This document shows, in pieces, positions 27,474-36,477 of a stretch of DNA of 64,000 nucleotides; position 1 is the stretch's first letter; the number at the start of each line of letters is the position of its first letter. The DNA is from Kordiimonas sediminis (lineage in GTDB: Bacteria > Pseudomonadota > Alphaproteobacteria > Sphingomonadales > Kordiimonadaceae), in NCBI RefSeq assembly GCF_014656395.1, contig NZ_BNCI01000002.1:496001-560000 (forward strand), in the 5' to 3' direction. Below the pieces are notes generated by a model. The model was not told where the DNA came from. It saw nothing but the letters and a program-made list of their open reading frames with translations, and made no database searches. The position numbers were made by a program, and so were the translations under genes.

Positions 27474-28679
27474 TTACGCGTTGCCAAGTTTCAGGTTAAT
27501 TTTCTTGGCAGTGTTTATAAACCGGGTGATAATTTCCTGAACCTGCTCTGTGGTGTGCTGTGCGCAGATGCTGACACGCATCAGATTATAGCCAACAGGC
27601 GTGGCAGGCGGTACAGCCATATTCACATAGACGCCTTCTTTCAGAAGGTTTTCCCAGAAATGGGTTGCAGTCTCAATGTCAGGCAAGCAAACAGCAATGA
27701 TCGGGCTTTCAGCCTTCTCCGTTGCCAGATCAAACCCCGCTTCCTTCAGGCCGCCATGCAGCATCTTAGCATTTTCCCACAAATGCGCACGTCTGTTACC
27801 AGCGCGGGAGATTGCTTCAATAGATGCGATCGCTGAGGCGACAACACTTGGCGGTAGGCTTGCAGTGAAAACATATGGCCGGCAAACCAGACGCAAAACA
27901 TCAAATTTTGGGTGATTGGATACGGCAAAACCACCGATTGTCCCGACAGACTTGGAGAAGGTGCCAACGATATAGTCAACCATATGTTCAACACCGAGGT
28001 CTTCGGCTATACCGCGACCTTTCTCACCACAAAAGCCCATGGAATGTGCTTCATCGACCAATGTTTCGCAGCCGTATTCTTTACCAAGTTCAAGAATTTC
28101 TTTAAGCGGTGCACTGTCGCCAAGCATGGAATAAATGCCCTCAACAACCAGCAGTTTGCCAGCGTCTTCAGGGAGACGTTTCAGGCGTCGCTCTAACTGT
28201 GCAACATCGTTATGTTTGAAACGTACGATCGTTGCATTACCCATAGCGCAGCCGTCATAGATAGAGGCATGGCTATCAGCGTCGATAATGACGTAATCAT
28301 TCTTGCCAGCAAGGGTGGAGATCATGCCAAGATTGGCTTGATAGCCCGTGGAAAAAACCATGCAGTGTTCAACGCCGTAAAATTCCGCAATACGTGCTTC
28401 CAGCGTCTTATGGCTGCCGTAGGTACCGTTCAGAACACGGGAACCAGTGGTGCCAGTGCCGAAATCATCCAAAGCTTTGTGCGCAGCTTCAAGAGCTTCC
28501 TGATTGAAGGTCATGCCCATATAATTGTTCGTACCTGCCAAAATGGTAGGACGACCGTTGATGATTGCTTCGGTTTCCGAAATGATTTTGTCCATCACAA
28601 CTGTGAATGGGTCGGCTTCTTCAAAAGGCAGAGCAGTTCGCTGTGCTACGATAGAATCAAATTTATCCAGGAGATCCAC
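27474..28679 (-). CDS. spt: Serine palmitoyltransferase
   Basis: A 401-residue PLP-dependent alpha-oxoamine synthase. It has the TNNYMG start of the domain, a GTGTTGSR loop, a DSHASIYDG segment, a DEAHSMG motif and the PLP lysine Lys243 in TFSKSVG. BioF, Kbl and HemA share this fold; the assignment as serine palmitoyltransferase comes from the gene order acyl-ACP synthetase, NAD-epimerase, acyl carrier protein, spt, which matches the Caulobacter ceramide locus. The enzyme condenses serine with an acyl thioester, probably on the adjacent ACP, giving 3-oxo-sphinganine. It is cytoplasmic. It lies 6 nt after the ACP gene. Confidence 0.9.
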   Translation of the reverse strand: MDLLDKFDSIVAQRTALPFEEADPFTVVMDKIISETEAIINGRPTILAGTNNYMGMTFNQEALEAAHKALDDFGTGTTGSRVLNGTYGSHKTLEARIAEFYGVEHCMVFSTGYQANLGMISTLAGKNDYVIIDADSHASIYDGCAMGNATIVRFKHNDVAQLERRLKRLPEDAGKLLVVEGIYSMLGDSAPLKEILELGKEYGCETLVDEAHSMGFCGEKGRGIAEDLGVEHMVDYIVGTFSKSVGTIGGFAVSNHPKFDVLRLVCRPYVFTASLPPSVVASAIASIEAISRAGNRRAHLWENAKMLHGGLKEAGFDLATEKAESPIIAVCLPDIETATHFWENLLKEGVYVNMAVPPATPVGYNLMRVSICAQHTTEQVQEIITRFINTAKKINLKLGNA

Positions 28680-28685
28680 TATAGA

Positions 28686-28934
28686 TTACTCGTTTTCTGC
28701 TACTATTTTTTCTACGGCATCGGCGACCTGGACAATGGTTTCCAGGTCAGGAAGGATGTTGAGAGGAATGACGATATCAAATTCGTCTTCAATGTCTGCA
28801 ACAAGATCCATCACTGTCAGTGAATCCAGCTCCAAATCAACAGCAAAGCTGGTTTCGGGCGCTAGTTGACAGGATTTCCGGTTAACCGGTTCGATAAGTG
28901 CGTAGATTTTTTCAAGCGTTTCCGCAGTAGCCAT
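28686..28934 (-). CDS. Dedicated acyl carrier protein for sphingolipid synthesis
   Basis: An 82-residue acidic acyl carrier protein. The phosphopantetheine attachment site is Ser38 in a LDSLTVMDL motif (standard ACP has DSLDTVEL-like sequence). It sits directly between ceramide reductase and serine palmitoyltransferase and corresponds in position to the Caulobacter sphingolipid ACP. It likely receives a fatty acid from the acyl-ACP synthetase of the same operon and delivers it to Spt. Confidence 0.92.
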   Translation of the reverse strand: MATAETLEKIYALIEPVNRKSCQLAPETSFAVDLELDSLTVMDLVADIEDEFDIVIPLNILPDLETIVQVADAVEKIVAENE

Positions 28935-29012
28935 GGTTTAAATCCAACAGTTATTTTCCTGTCTTAATGAAGCACAGAAAGTTGTTTTGCAAGTTTCTTG
29001 TTTAGGTCACTA

Positions 29013-29966
29013 CTATAAAAAGCCGTTTTGGCGGTACCATTGCAGCGTAGTATTAAGCCCTTCTTTAAGGCTATAATGTGGCGACCAATTGTCAAAGTGT
29101 GGCTTGCGCGCACTACGGCTAACCCAGTCAGAGTGCGCTAGTTCCCGTGCTTTTTGGCCAGTAAATATTGCAGGACGGCGTAACAGGCGGGCAACGATAC
29201 CATTTAAAATACCGAATATTTTTAATAGCGGCGAAGGGATCGTGATCAGGCGCGGTGGTTTCTTGTCACCTGACAGGGCAAGTGCGACTTCTTTCATCGT
29301 GTAGCCACCAGATTTGCCGTCATCCGGCTCTATAATCTGGCCGCCGAATCCACCTGCAGTCATTTTGCAGATAATTTCTGCCATATCTTCGACGTGAATC
29401 ATCGAAAATTGGTTAGACTTCCTGCCCGGCACTGGCAAAATTCCTACCTTTAGTGCCTTGAAAATCTTCAGTATTTCCATGTCGCCAGGGCCATATATGG
29501 CAGGGGGGCGTACAATTGCCCACCGGAAGGGCCAATGACCAGAGGAAACTGCCATTTCTGCAGCGGCTTTGCTGGCAGCATAATGCGATAACTGCGGTTC
29601 CCGCGCAGCAAGACTTGAAACCAGGATAAAACGGGTCGGTTTTTTACTTTTAGCAGCTTGCAGCAGGTTTTTCGTACCCTTGACGTTACAGTCAAAGAAA
29701 GCATCACGGCTTAACGCTTTCGTCACACCTGCGCAGTGAATGATACAGTCCGCGCCCTCACACAGTTCAAGAAGCGCATCTTTATCATCCAGATCGCCTT
29801 TGACCCAGTAAACATTTTCCCTGTCAGCTTGCGGCCGACGGGTCAAGGCACGAACAGATAAGCCCGCCTTGACAAGGGAGGTGATAAGCTGGGATCCAAG
29901 AAATCCAGTCGCACCGGTCAAAGCAACCGTCTGCCCTGTGTTTTCTGAGGATTGTCTGCCTGTCAT
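29013..29966 (-). CDS. cerR: NAD-dependent epimerase-type ceramide reductase
   Basis: A 317-residue extended short-chain dehydrogenase. The N-terminal TGATGFLGS motif binds NAD(P), and the catalytic YAASK (YxxxK) is near residue 130. By position it matches Caulobacter CerR, which reduces the 3-keto group of the (dehydro)ceramide. CerR has been reported as periplasmic in Caulobacter; I see no signal peptide here. The start codon directly follows the acyl-ACP synthetase stop with no gap. Confidence 0.87.
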   Translation of the reverse strand: MTGRQSSENTGQTVALTGATGFLGSQLITSLVKAGLSVRALTRRPQADRENVYWVKGDLDDKDALLELCEGADCIIHCAGVTKALSRDAFFDCNVKGTKNLLQAAKSKKPTRFILVSSLAAREPQLSHYAASKAAAEMAVSSGHWPFRWAIVRPPAIYGPGDMEILKIFKALKVGILPVPGRKSNQFSMIHVEDMAEIICKMTAGGFGGQIIEPDDGKSGGYTMKEVALALSGDKKPPRLITIPSPLLKIFGILNGIVARLLRRPAIFTGQKARELAHSDWVSRSARKPHFDNWSPHYSLKEGLNTTLQWYRQNGFL

Positions 29967-31715
29967 TTAGGCAATAGCCCGTAACATGCCAGACAGATAT
30001 TGATTGCGTGCTTTCGTCCGGCTGAGTTTACCAGAGGAGGTCCGTGGCAAGGACCGAGGCGGCACCAATTCAATCAGGCAGTTAACACCGGTTGCGCCCT
30101 GAACGTGCTTTTTTAGTTCGTCAACAAATTTTGCTCTGTCTGCGGCTTCGCCGATACGGCACTGAGCCAATATCATTGGCACTTCTTCAGCATTTTCACC
30201 CGGCACGGAAATAGCCGCGATGTCACCGTTTTTAATGCCGTCCATCTGTTCGGCGGCCCATTCGATATCCTGCGGCCAGTGGTTACGGCCATTGACGATA
30301 ATCATATCCTTGGCGCGGCCAACAATATACAGGTCACCATTTTTCATGTATCCCATATCACCTGTGTCAAGCCAGCCATCATCACTTAATACACTGCGGG
30401 TGGTTTCCGGATCGCCGTAATATTCACGCATAACAGAGGTGCCGCGAACGAACACCTTACCGACAGACCCTTCTGTCAGCACATTTTCGTCTTCATCGCG
30501 CACTTCAATGTCATATTCTGGAAGAGGGCGACCACAGTTAACAACTTCGCGTTTCCGGTCGTCATTGTCAGCATTGCTGACAAGAACGTGGCGGTCACCA
30601 ACCAGCAAGGATTCTTCTACGAGATCAATTTCAATGCCCTGGCCCACTTTACCGAAGCTAACACCAAGTGTACATTCTGCCAGGCCATAGCTTGGAAGGA
30701 ATGCTTGCTCAGAAAAACCAATCTGACCAAAGCTTTCGTAAAATTCACGCAGTACATCAGGGCGGATCATATCGCCGCCAATACCAGCAACGCGCCATGA
30801 GGACAGATCAAGTCCTTCCATCGCGCTGGCACGCATTGCAGCGCGGCGTGTACAGATGTCATAACCAAATGTAGGGCTATATGAGATTGTACCCTTGTTC
30901 GCGCTCATAACACGCAACCAGCTAAGGGGGCGACGTGCGAATTCTTCCGTAGGGATGAAGTCAACGGAAACCTGACACGTTAGTGTCGTCAGGAATGTGC
31001 CAACAAGTCCCATGTCATGGTAGAAAGGCAACCAACTGATACAGCGGTCATCATCCAGCAGTCGTACGCCGTGATAGCCCATGCCGTGGGTGTTTGACAT
31101 CAGTGACCGGTGTGTCACAGCCACACCGTGCGGGAAGCGTGTACTGCCGCTTGAATATTGCAGATACGCAAGATCGTCAGCTGCAGGCAGGTTAGGTTCT
31201 GCGTCGCCGTCCTGCGCGAGGAATGCAGCAGTATCCCCAATAAATTTCAGTTTCAGTCCATCCGCAGCCTGTTCGGACATCTCCTGCATAAAAGCAGGTG
31301 CTAGCAAAGCAGAGGCATCGCAGCTTTCCATTTGGCCGCGCAACTGGGATACATAACCGTCTTTACCACCAAATGAAGTAGGCAGAGGCAGCGGCACAGG
31401 CAAAACGCTCGCATACTGACAACCAAGGAAGAAACAGATAAAGTTTGCAGATGTTTCAGCGATCAGGGCTATGCGGTCCCCACGCTTGAAACCTGTAGCG
31501 ACGAGCTTGCGGCCAATAACCACTGCGCGTTCCCGCACTTCTTTCCAGGTCAAGCTCTCAACAAGATCACCGCGCGCATTATAAAAATTGGCGCCGCGTA
31601 TACCGCGCGCCGCATATTCAAGAGCGTCGACAAGTGTGTCAAAGTCGGAATAACGCCGAGGTAAGGTCGAATCTAGTGTCGGCGTTACAGATGTCATCGT
31701 GGTTGTTTCTACCAT
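29967..31715 (-). CDS. Acyl-ACP synthetase / fatty acyl-AMP ligase
   Basis: A 582-residue ANL-superfamily enzyme of the fatty acyl-AMP ligase type. The adenylation motif is YSSGSTRFPHGV (usual form YSSGSTGxPKG, so Gly is Arg and Lys is His here), followed by SYGLAECTLG and DTGDMGYM, and the hinge RAKDMIIVNGRNHWPQDIE. It would activate a fatty acid and load it on the ACP encoded two genes downstream. The ATG at 31715 is preferred over one at 31847 because a GGGG site lies just upstream and the extra 44 residues have no family character. It is the first gene of the spt operon. Confidence 0.88.
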   Translation of the reverse strand: MVETTTMTSVTPTLDSTLPRRYSDFDTLVDALEYAARGIRGANFYNARGDLVESLTWKEVRERAVVIGRKLVATGFKRGDRIALIAETSANFICFFLGCQYASVLPVPLPLPTSFGGKDGYVSQLRGQMESCDASALLAPAFMQEMSEQAADGLKLKFIGDTAAFLAQDGDAEPNLPAADDLAYLQYSSGSTRFPHGVAVTHRSLMSNTHGMGYHGVRLLDDDRCISWLPFYHDMGLVGTFLTTLTCQVSVDFIPTEEFARRPLSWLRVMSANKGTISYSPTFGYDICTRRAAMRASAMEGLDLSSWRVAGIGGDMIRPDVLREFYESFGQIGFSEQAFLPSYGLAECTLGVSFGKVGQGIEIDLVEESLLVGDRHVLVSNADNDDRKREVVNCGRPLPEYDIEVRDEDENVLTEGSVGKVFVRGTSVMREYYGDPETTRSVLSDDGWLDTGDMGYMKNGDLYIVGRAKDMIIVNGRNHWPQDIEWAAEQMDGIKNGDIAAISVPGENAEEVPMILAQCRIGEAADRAKFVDELKKHVQGATGVNCLIELVPPRSLPRTSSGKLSRTKARNQYLSGMLRAIA

Positions 31716-31984
31716 ATTAGCCCCAAGCCATTTCGCCTGGACTCCATCAAAAACCCAATAACCAAGCAAAGACTTTCGGTACCTTAACCGAAAATCTGTT
31801 GCCTTCCAAGAGCGTCTGACGCAAAAATCTGCAGCGCTCCGATGCAAAAAAATAGTTTGGGTGCAAAATTCTTTGGCCCAAGTAATCTGGGGGAATTACA
31901 GATAGATCGGATTTTAGGCAAGCAAAAAGTGACCCTGCACCATGATGCAAGCCGTAGAAAAAATACACTGAAAGGCATTGGTTT
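31716..31984. promoter_or_regulatory. Divergent promoter region, spt operon and aminotransferase gene
   Basis: These 269 bases between the leftward acyl-ACP synthetase and the rightward class V aminotransferase-like gene contain no gene I can support. Both transcripts must start here, but no clear consensus promoter stood out. Confidence 0.45.
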
Positions 31985-33178
31985 ATGACCTCTTGTAACA
32001 CATTTTCCGAGGAAACGCTGACTGCGTTAAGGCTTGATACACCTGGTGTTGAGCAAAGAATGCATTTTGATAGCGCGGGTTGTTCCATAATGGCTCGTTC
32101 GGTACTGGATGTGCAAATCAGGCACCTGGAGGAGGAAGCAATTGTTGGTGGGTATGTTGCGCAAGAGCAACATGCGGATCAGCTTGAGGGGTTCTACGAT
32201 AGTCTGGCAACGCTTTTGGGGGGTGATGCAAGAAACTTTGCGTTCGCTGGAAGTGCTGTTGATGCCTGGACCAAGGCTTTTTACTCCCTAAATCTGCAAA
32301 GCGGCGATAATATTGTCACAGCCTACAATGAATATTGCAGCAATTTTGTTGCTTTCATTCATATGAAGAAGACACGTGGCATTGAAATTCGTGTTGCCCC
32401 GGCGGGGGAGGACGGCACACTTGACCTAGAAGCATTAGAAGGATTGATCGACAGCAACACAAAGGTGATAAGCGTCTCGCATGTACCGTCGTCGAGCGGT
32501 CAGGTAAATGATGTACACGCTGTGGGGGTAATCGCCCGCAGGCATGATGTACCCTTCCTTCTTGATTCCTGTCAGTCGATTGGTCAATTGCCGGTAAATA
32601 TTAAAGATATTGGATGCGACATGTTGATTGGTACGGGACGAAAGTTCCTGCGAGGGCCAAGAGGTACCGGCTTTTTATACATCAGTGATACGATGCTTAG
32701 ACAAATAAACCCGGTTGTACTAACCAACCAGTCAGCTGTCTGGACGGCTGACTTCGATTATGAATTGCGGACTGATGCCCGGGTTTTTGAAGCCTGGGAA
32801 AGAAGTGTCGCAGGGCAGTTATGTTTGGGGGCTGCCATTGATTATCTTCTTGATATTGGTCCTGACGCCGCTTTCACAGCGATTGCCAGTAATGCCTCTT
32901 ATCTTCGGAAGAATATTGCCAGCATACCCAATGTGACGTCTACATGCCCTGCAGATGCTTCTGGCGCGATTATCACATTTAATAAAAAAGATAAGGACCC
33001 GACAGAGGTGAAAGCTGTGTTGCACGCACGTAATATCGGGGTGCAAACAGCGTCGGTGGTTCATACAAGATTAGATCTTGATGCAAGGGGGATACAGTCA
33101 GCAGTACGTGTTTCACCGCATTATTATCACTCCAAAGACGATATGGATGATCTGCTGACGGCTATTGAGGACATTTAG
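31985..33178 (+). CDS. Class V aminotransferase-fold PLP enzyme
   Basis: A 397-residue PLP enzyme of the class V aminotransferase/cysteine desulfurase fold. Asp in the FLLDSCQSIGQ segment binds the pyridine nitrogen, and Lys220 in the GTGRKFLRGPRGTG segment is the PLP lysine; the GPRGTG that follows is typical of isopenicillin-N-epimerase-like members. No residue set tells the substrate. The gene is divergent from the sphingolipid operon and is directly followed by recX with no gap. A link to sphingoid base metabolism is only positional. Confidence 0.85.
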   Translation: MTSCNTFSEETLTALRLDTPGVEQRMHFDSAGCSIMARSVLDVQIRHLEEEAIVGGYVAQEQHADQLEGFYDSLATLLGGDARNFAFAGSAVDAWTKAFYSLNLQSGDNIVTAYNEYCSNFVAFIHMKKTRGIEIRVAPAGEDGTLDLEALEGLIDSNTKVISVSHVPSSSGQVNDVHAVGVIARRHDVPFLLDSCQSIGQLPVNIKDIGCDMLIGTGRKFLRGPRGTGFLYISDTMLRQINPVVLTNQSAVWTADFDYELRTDARVFEAWERSVAGQLCLGAAIDYLLDIGPDAAFTAIASNASYLRKNIASIPNVTSTCPADASGAIITFNKKDKDPTEVKAVLHARNIGVQTASVVHTRLDLDARGIQSAVRVSPHYYHSKDDMDDLLTAIEDI

Positions 33179-33748
33179 GTGGAGAAAAAGAAACAGAAAC
33201 CTGTCACGGAAGCGTATTTGGAGCGTGCCGCCTTGCATTATCTGGGGCGGTTTATGTCTTCAAAAGCCAACCTTGTGCAGGTTTTGTCGCGTAAAGTGCA
33301 GCGCAGGACAGACTCTTTTGACATAGACAGTGAACACCGTGACTGGATTGTATCTGTTGCAGATAAGTGTGAGCGGCTTGGGTATATTAATGATGCCACT
33401 TATGCTGCCACACGTGCAGAAGCGCTTTTAAGGCGTGGCAAGCCCGGCAGGATGATACAGCAAGACTTGCGTCATAAAGGGATTGACCCTGATTTAATTG
33501 ATCAGGCGATCACAGCACTACCAGGGGCAGAGGAAGACAGTATCAGTGCCGACGAGATTGCAGCCGCAGCATATTTGAAAAGACGCGGCTTTGGTGCCTA
33601 CAGACGTACAGACCGCACCTATGGGCCTGAAAAACATGAGAAGGAAATAGCATCAATGGCGCGTGCAGGCTTTTCCTACGATGTGTGCAAGCGCATTCTG
33701 AATTTGACAAGAGACGAGTTGGAGATCCTTCTGTCTCATGCGAGATAA
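33179..33748 (+). CDS. recX: Regulatory protein RecX
   Basis: A 189-residue helical repeat protein of the RecX family, which modulates RecA filaments. Segments such as LGRFMSSKANL, RLGYINDATYAATRAE and GKPGRMIQQDLRHKGI are the family landmarks, repeated three-helix units. The GTG start directly follows the aminotransferase stop. recA is not nearby. Confidence 0.9.
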   Translation: MEKKKQKPVTEAYLERAALHYLGRFMSSKANLVQVLSRKVQRRTDSFDIDSEHRDWIVSVADKCERLGYINDATYAATRAEALLRRGKPGRMIQQDLRHKGIDPDLIDQAITALPGAEEDSISADEIAAAAYLKRRGFGAYRRTDRTYGPEKHEKEIASMARAGFSYDVCKRILNLTRDELEILLSHAR

Positions 33749-33801
33749 GCTACTTTTCTCATAGAGCAGTTCACTGTTTAAAAGTTATTCGTCTGGGGTG
33801 A

Positions 33802-35418
33802 TTATTCTATGCCGTATTCGTCCAGACGTTCAGGTGTGTCAAGGTCAATCAGGATGGCAGGGTCATGGACCGGGACTTCCCTTACCAGATGTTCATTGGC
33901 ATGTATGATTTGGCGGCCACCGGTGTCGCCAGCCAGATTTTCAAATAACGACAGGATTGGTCGCCGCCATAAAACCGGGTTGCCGCGCTTTTTCCCCAGT
34001 GTCGGGATAAAGATGCCATCATCAGGATTGTCTTGCGCTGCGGTTATTAGTTGCTGGATTGTTTCCTTGTGGACGAAAGGCATGTCACCCAGCGCAATGA
34101 AAACCAGCTCTGCCGTATCCGGTATTGCCTGAATGCCTGCACGAATGCTGGATGCCATCCCGCTGGTGTGATCAGGGTTATGGATGGTTCGTATACCATT
34201 GTTACCTACCGTCTGGATAATGTGATCTGCGTCATGGCCCAGGACTATTATTGGGGTCGATGTAACAATCGCTTTATAGAGGTCTGTGGTTTTTCTAATC
34301 ACAGTCTCACTACCAATTTTTCCAAGTAGTTTGTTCCGTCCCTGTGCTCTGCTTGATTGCCCTGCTGCAAGAATGATCGCTGCAGTGTTATTGTCTGCGT
34401 TAGTGTCCTGCGACTTGGCAGAAAAGTCAGCATAATAGGTCAGAGCACCATTCAACAAGCCACCACGTCCCATCTTCTGGATGTCTGCGCCAGTTGTTTT
34501 CAATTTGGCTGCAAAACGCGCAAGAAGGATATCGGCACCATTCGGGGCAGGGGAACGCGCACAGCCCGGGAGCCCGATAACCAGTTTTTTGCCCAGATGT
34601 CCAAGCATCAGCAGGTTGCCCGGATCTACGGGCATCCCTAAATATTCGACCGTACCACCAGCGCTTATAAGGGCCGCTGGTATATCATCCCGTCGGTCCG
34701 CAATGGCCGCGCGACCAGCGATAAGAATACAGTCTATATCTGGATCACGGCTGTATGCTTCAATGTTGGAGGCGATCTCCTCTTGGGTGTGCGTGCAAGT
34801 TACATGTTTATGCAGTGTGCCTTCAAAGGACTGTAACCTGTTCTCTGTCACCCGTCTGGTTTTTGGGGAAGCAGAAATGTGTGTATCAATCATTGCCGCT
34901 TTGAAGGGGGTGAAAGGGTGTACTGTGATAGCCGGCGGCAGTGACTGCAATTGTTCAATGATATCTTTATGTACTGTGAAAGGGATTATTTTGATGGTGG
35001 CAATTTTCTGCCCCTTTCGGACAGGCGTCATGGTCGGCAAAGCTGCGACTGTGCAGGCCTCATGTACCTGATTGAAAGCATCAAAAGAATTGCCCAGATC
35101 AAGAAGGCCGTTCGTGGATGCATACAAATCCACACGACCACGGGCCGCGTCTGGTATGTGAACCGTGCCTGTGTCCGACGCTATGGCGCGGGCTAAATTT
35201 GCCGCAGCGGTGTTTTCATCAATATCATCTTTTTCAGGTTTAAATACGCTTACTAATATATTGATAGTATTTGAAATATTATCGCTATTACTCGTTACAT
35301 CATTGACGATTTCCAGTGTGATTTCCGTGCCTTTTCCGTATCGTGTGCTGGCCCCGGCGATCGAGTGCGCCAGATACCAACCGATCGCAGATTGGATGTC
35401 GCGCGTCTCAAACTGCAT
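33802..35418 (-). CDS. Molybdopterin-binding/nucleotidyltransferase fusion (MocA-like)
   Basis: A 538-residue two-domain protein. The N-terminal half (about 1-330) is a MoeA/MogA-like molybdopterin-binding fold; the C-terminal half (about 345-538) is a MobA/MocA-like nucleotidyltransferase starting with AAIILAAGQSSRAQGRNKLL. Such fusions make CTP- or GTP-modified molybdenum cofactor for xanthine-dehydrogenase-type enzymes. Its ATG overlaps the stop of the xdhC-like gene by one base (TAATG). No molybdoenzyme structural gene is in the window. Confidence 0.85.
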   Translation of the reverse strand: MQFETRDIQSAIGWYLAHSIAGASTRYGKGTEITLEIVNDVTSNSDNISNTINILVSVFKPEKDDIDENTAAANLARAIASDTGTVHIPDAARGRVDLYASTNGLLDLGNSFDAFNQVHEACTVAALPTMTPVRKGQKIATIKIIPFTVHKDIIEQLQSLPPAITVHPFTPFKAAMIDTHISASPKTRRVTENRLQSFEGTLHKHVTCTHTQEEIASNIEAYSRDPDIDCILIAGRAAIADRRDDIPAALISAGGTVEYLGMPVDPGNLLMLGHLGKKLVIGLPGCARSPAPNGADILLARFAAKLKTTGADIQKMGRGGLLNGALTYYADFSAKSQDTNADNNTAAIILAAGQSSRAQGRNKLLGKIGSETVIRKTTDLYKAIVTSTPIIVLGHDADHIIQTVGNNGIRTIHNPDHTSGMASSIRAGIQAIPDTAELVFIALGDMPFVHKETIQQLITAAQDNPDDGIFIPTLGKKRGNPVLWRRPILSLFENLAGDTGGRQIIHANEHLVREVPVHDPAILIDLDTPERLDEYGIE

Positions 35419-36365
35419 TATGTCGCTCGTTTTTCTGCGATGATTTCAGCAAGTATGGAGACGGCAATTTCCTTAGGGGTTTTAGCCTTGATGTCCAGAC
35501 CGATTGGCCCTTTGATCTTCTGAAGACTTTCTTCTTCAGCCCCCGTCTCCCGTAGTCGTTCCAAGCGCTCGGCGTGCGAGTTTTTGCTGCCCAGTGCCCC
35601 AATGTAGAATGCAGGTGATTTGAGCGCGACCATCAGGCCCGCGTCATCCAGTTTAGGGCTGTGTGTCAGAAGGACCACAGCAGTGGTTGCTGATGGTGTG
35701 TTAGCGCGCAAATAAACATCGGGCCATTCTGTGACGAGATTAATGCCGGGAAACCGCTCCTCTTGTGCGAACGCTTCGCGTGGGTCAACCACAGTCACAT
35801 CAAACCCAAGGTCCTTTGCCATCGGCGCAAGCGCCTGGGCAATGTGAACTGCGCCGACAATCACAAGTTCATCAGCCGGTCGAAAGGGTAGGAAAAATAG
35901 CCTGTCCATCATCACAGGAACGGGCGATTCACGTAACTCTGTTGATAAAATCTTGGGCGCAGACATTTCACCAGTTCTGGTGTTGATTTCCAAAATTTCG
36001 GTTTTCCGATTTTTGATTTTCTTCAGGGCGGTTTCAAGATGTTCAGCTTGACTGTCTTCAACCGTGATCAACAGTATTTCTATCTGTCCGCCGCAGGATA
36101 GGCCAACAGCCCATGCATTTTCGTTAGAAATGCCATAACTGAGTTTCTTGGCACCGCCGAAATGCAGCATTGTCATGGCTTCTGCGATGACTTCACCCTC
36201 GACACAGCCACCAGACACAGAGCCTTCAAACGCCTGATCCCTACGGATAACCATCATGCTGCCTGCCTGTCGCGGTGCGGATCCCCAAGTGGAAAGTACG
36301 ATAGCTAAAATTGTTTTATGACCTTCGCCGTGCCACTTCAGCAGGGTTTCAATCTCGTGGATCAT
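35418..36365 (-). CDS. XdhC family protein
   Basis: A roughly 315-residue XdhC/CoxF-type protein that binds molybdenum cofactor and helps insert it into xanthine-dehydrogenase or CO-dehydrogenase family enzymes. The N-terminal domain has a STWGSAPRQAGSMM stretch, GGCVEGEV and a Ser-Cys-Gly-Gly segment; the C-terminal Rossmann-like domain has AFYIGALGSKNSHAERLERL. The ATG at 36365 is preferred to one at 36464 since family members begin here. It is translationally coupled to the MocA-like gene. Confidence 0.87.
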   Translation of the reverse strand: MIHEIETLLKWHGEGHKTILAIVLSTWGSAPRQAGSMMVIRRDQAFEGSVSGGCVEGEVIAEAMTMLHFGGAKKLSYGISNENAWAVGLSCGGQIEILLITVEDSQAEHLETALKKIKNRKTEILEINTRTGEMSAPKILSTELRESPVPVMMDRLFFLPFRPADELVIVGAVHIAQALAPMAKDLGFDVTVVDPREAFAQEERFPGINLVTEWPDVYLRANTPSATTAVVLLTHSPKLDDAGLMVALKSPAFYIGALGSKNSHAERLERLRETGAEEESLQKIKGPIGLDIKAKTPKEIAVSILAEIIAEKRAT

Positions 36366-36477
36366 ACAATCTTGTACCTTTCTACTTTGGATAAAAATGT
36401 GATATTGAATAAAATTTGTTGCATGTAGATAAATAAGAGTAAACATGAAAAAACAAGTCCGCAAGATAGCGGTACAA

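Noticed and set aside
27474-28679. Reading the PLP enzyme as BioF, Kbl or HemA
   Set aside because: The fold is shared, but the neighbouring ACP, CerR-like reductase and acyl-ACP synthetase in Caulobacter order make serine palmitoyltransferase far more likely.
28212-28823. Rightward 203-codon frame across spt and the ACP gene
   Set aside because: Overlaps two well supported genes antisense; composition not protein-like.
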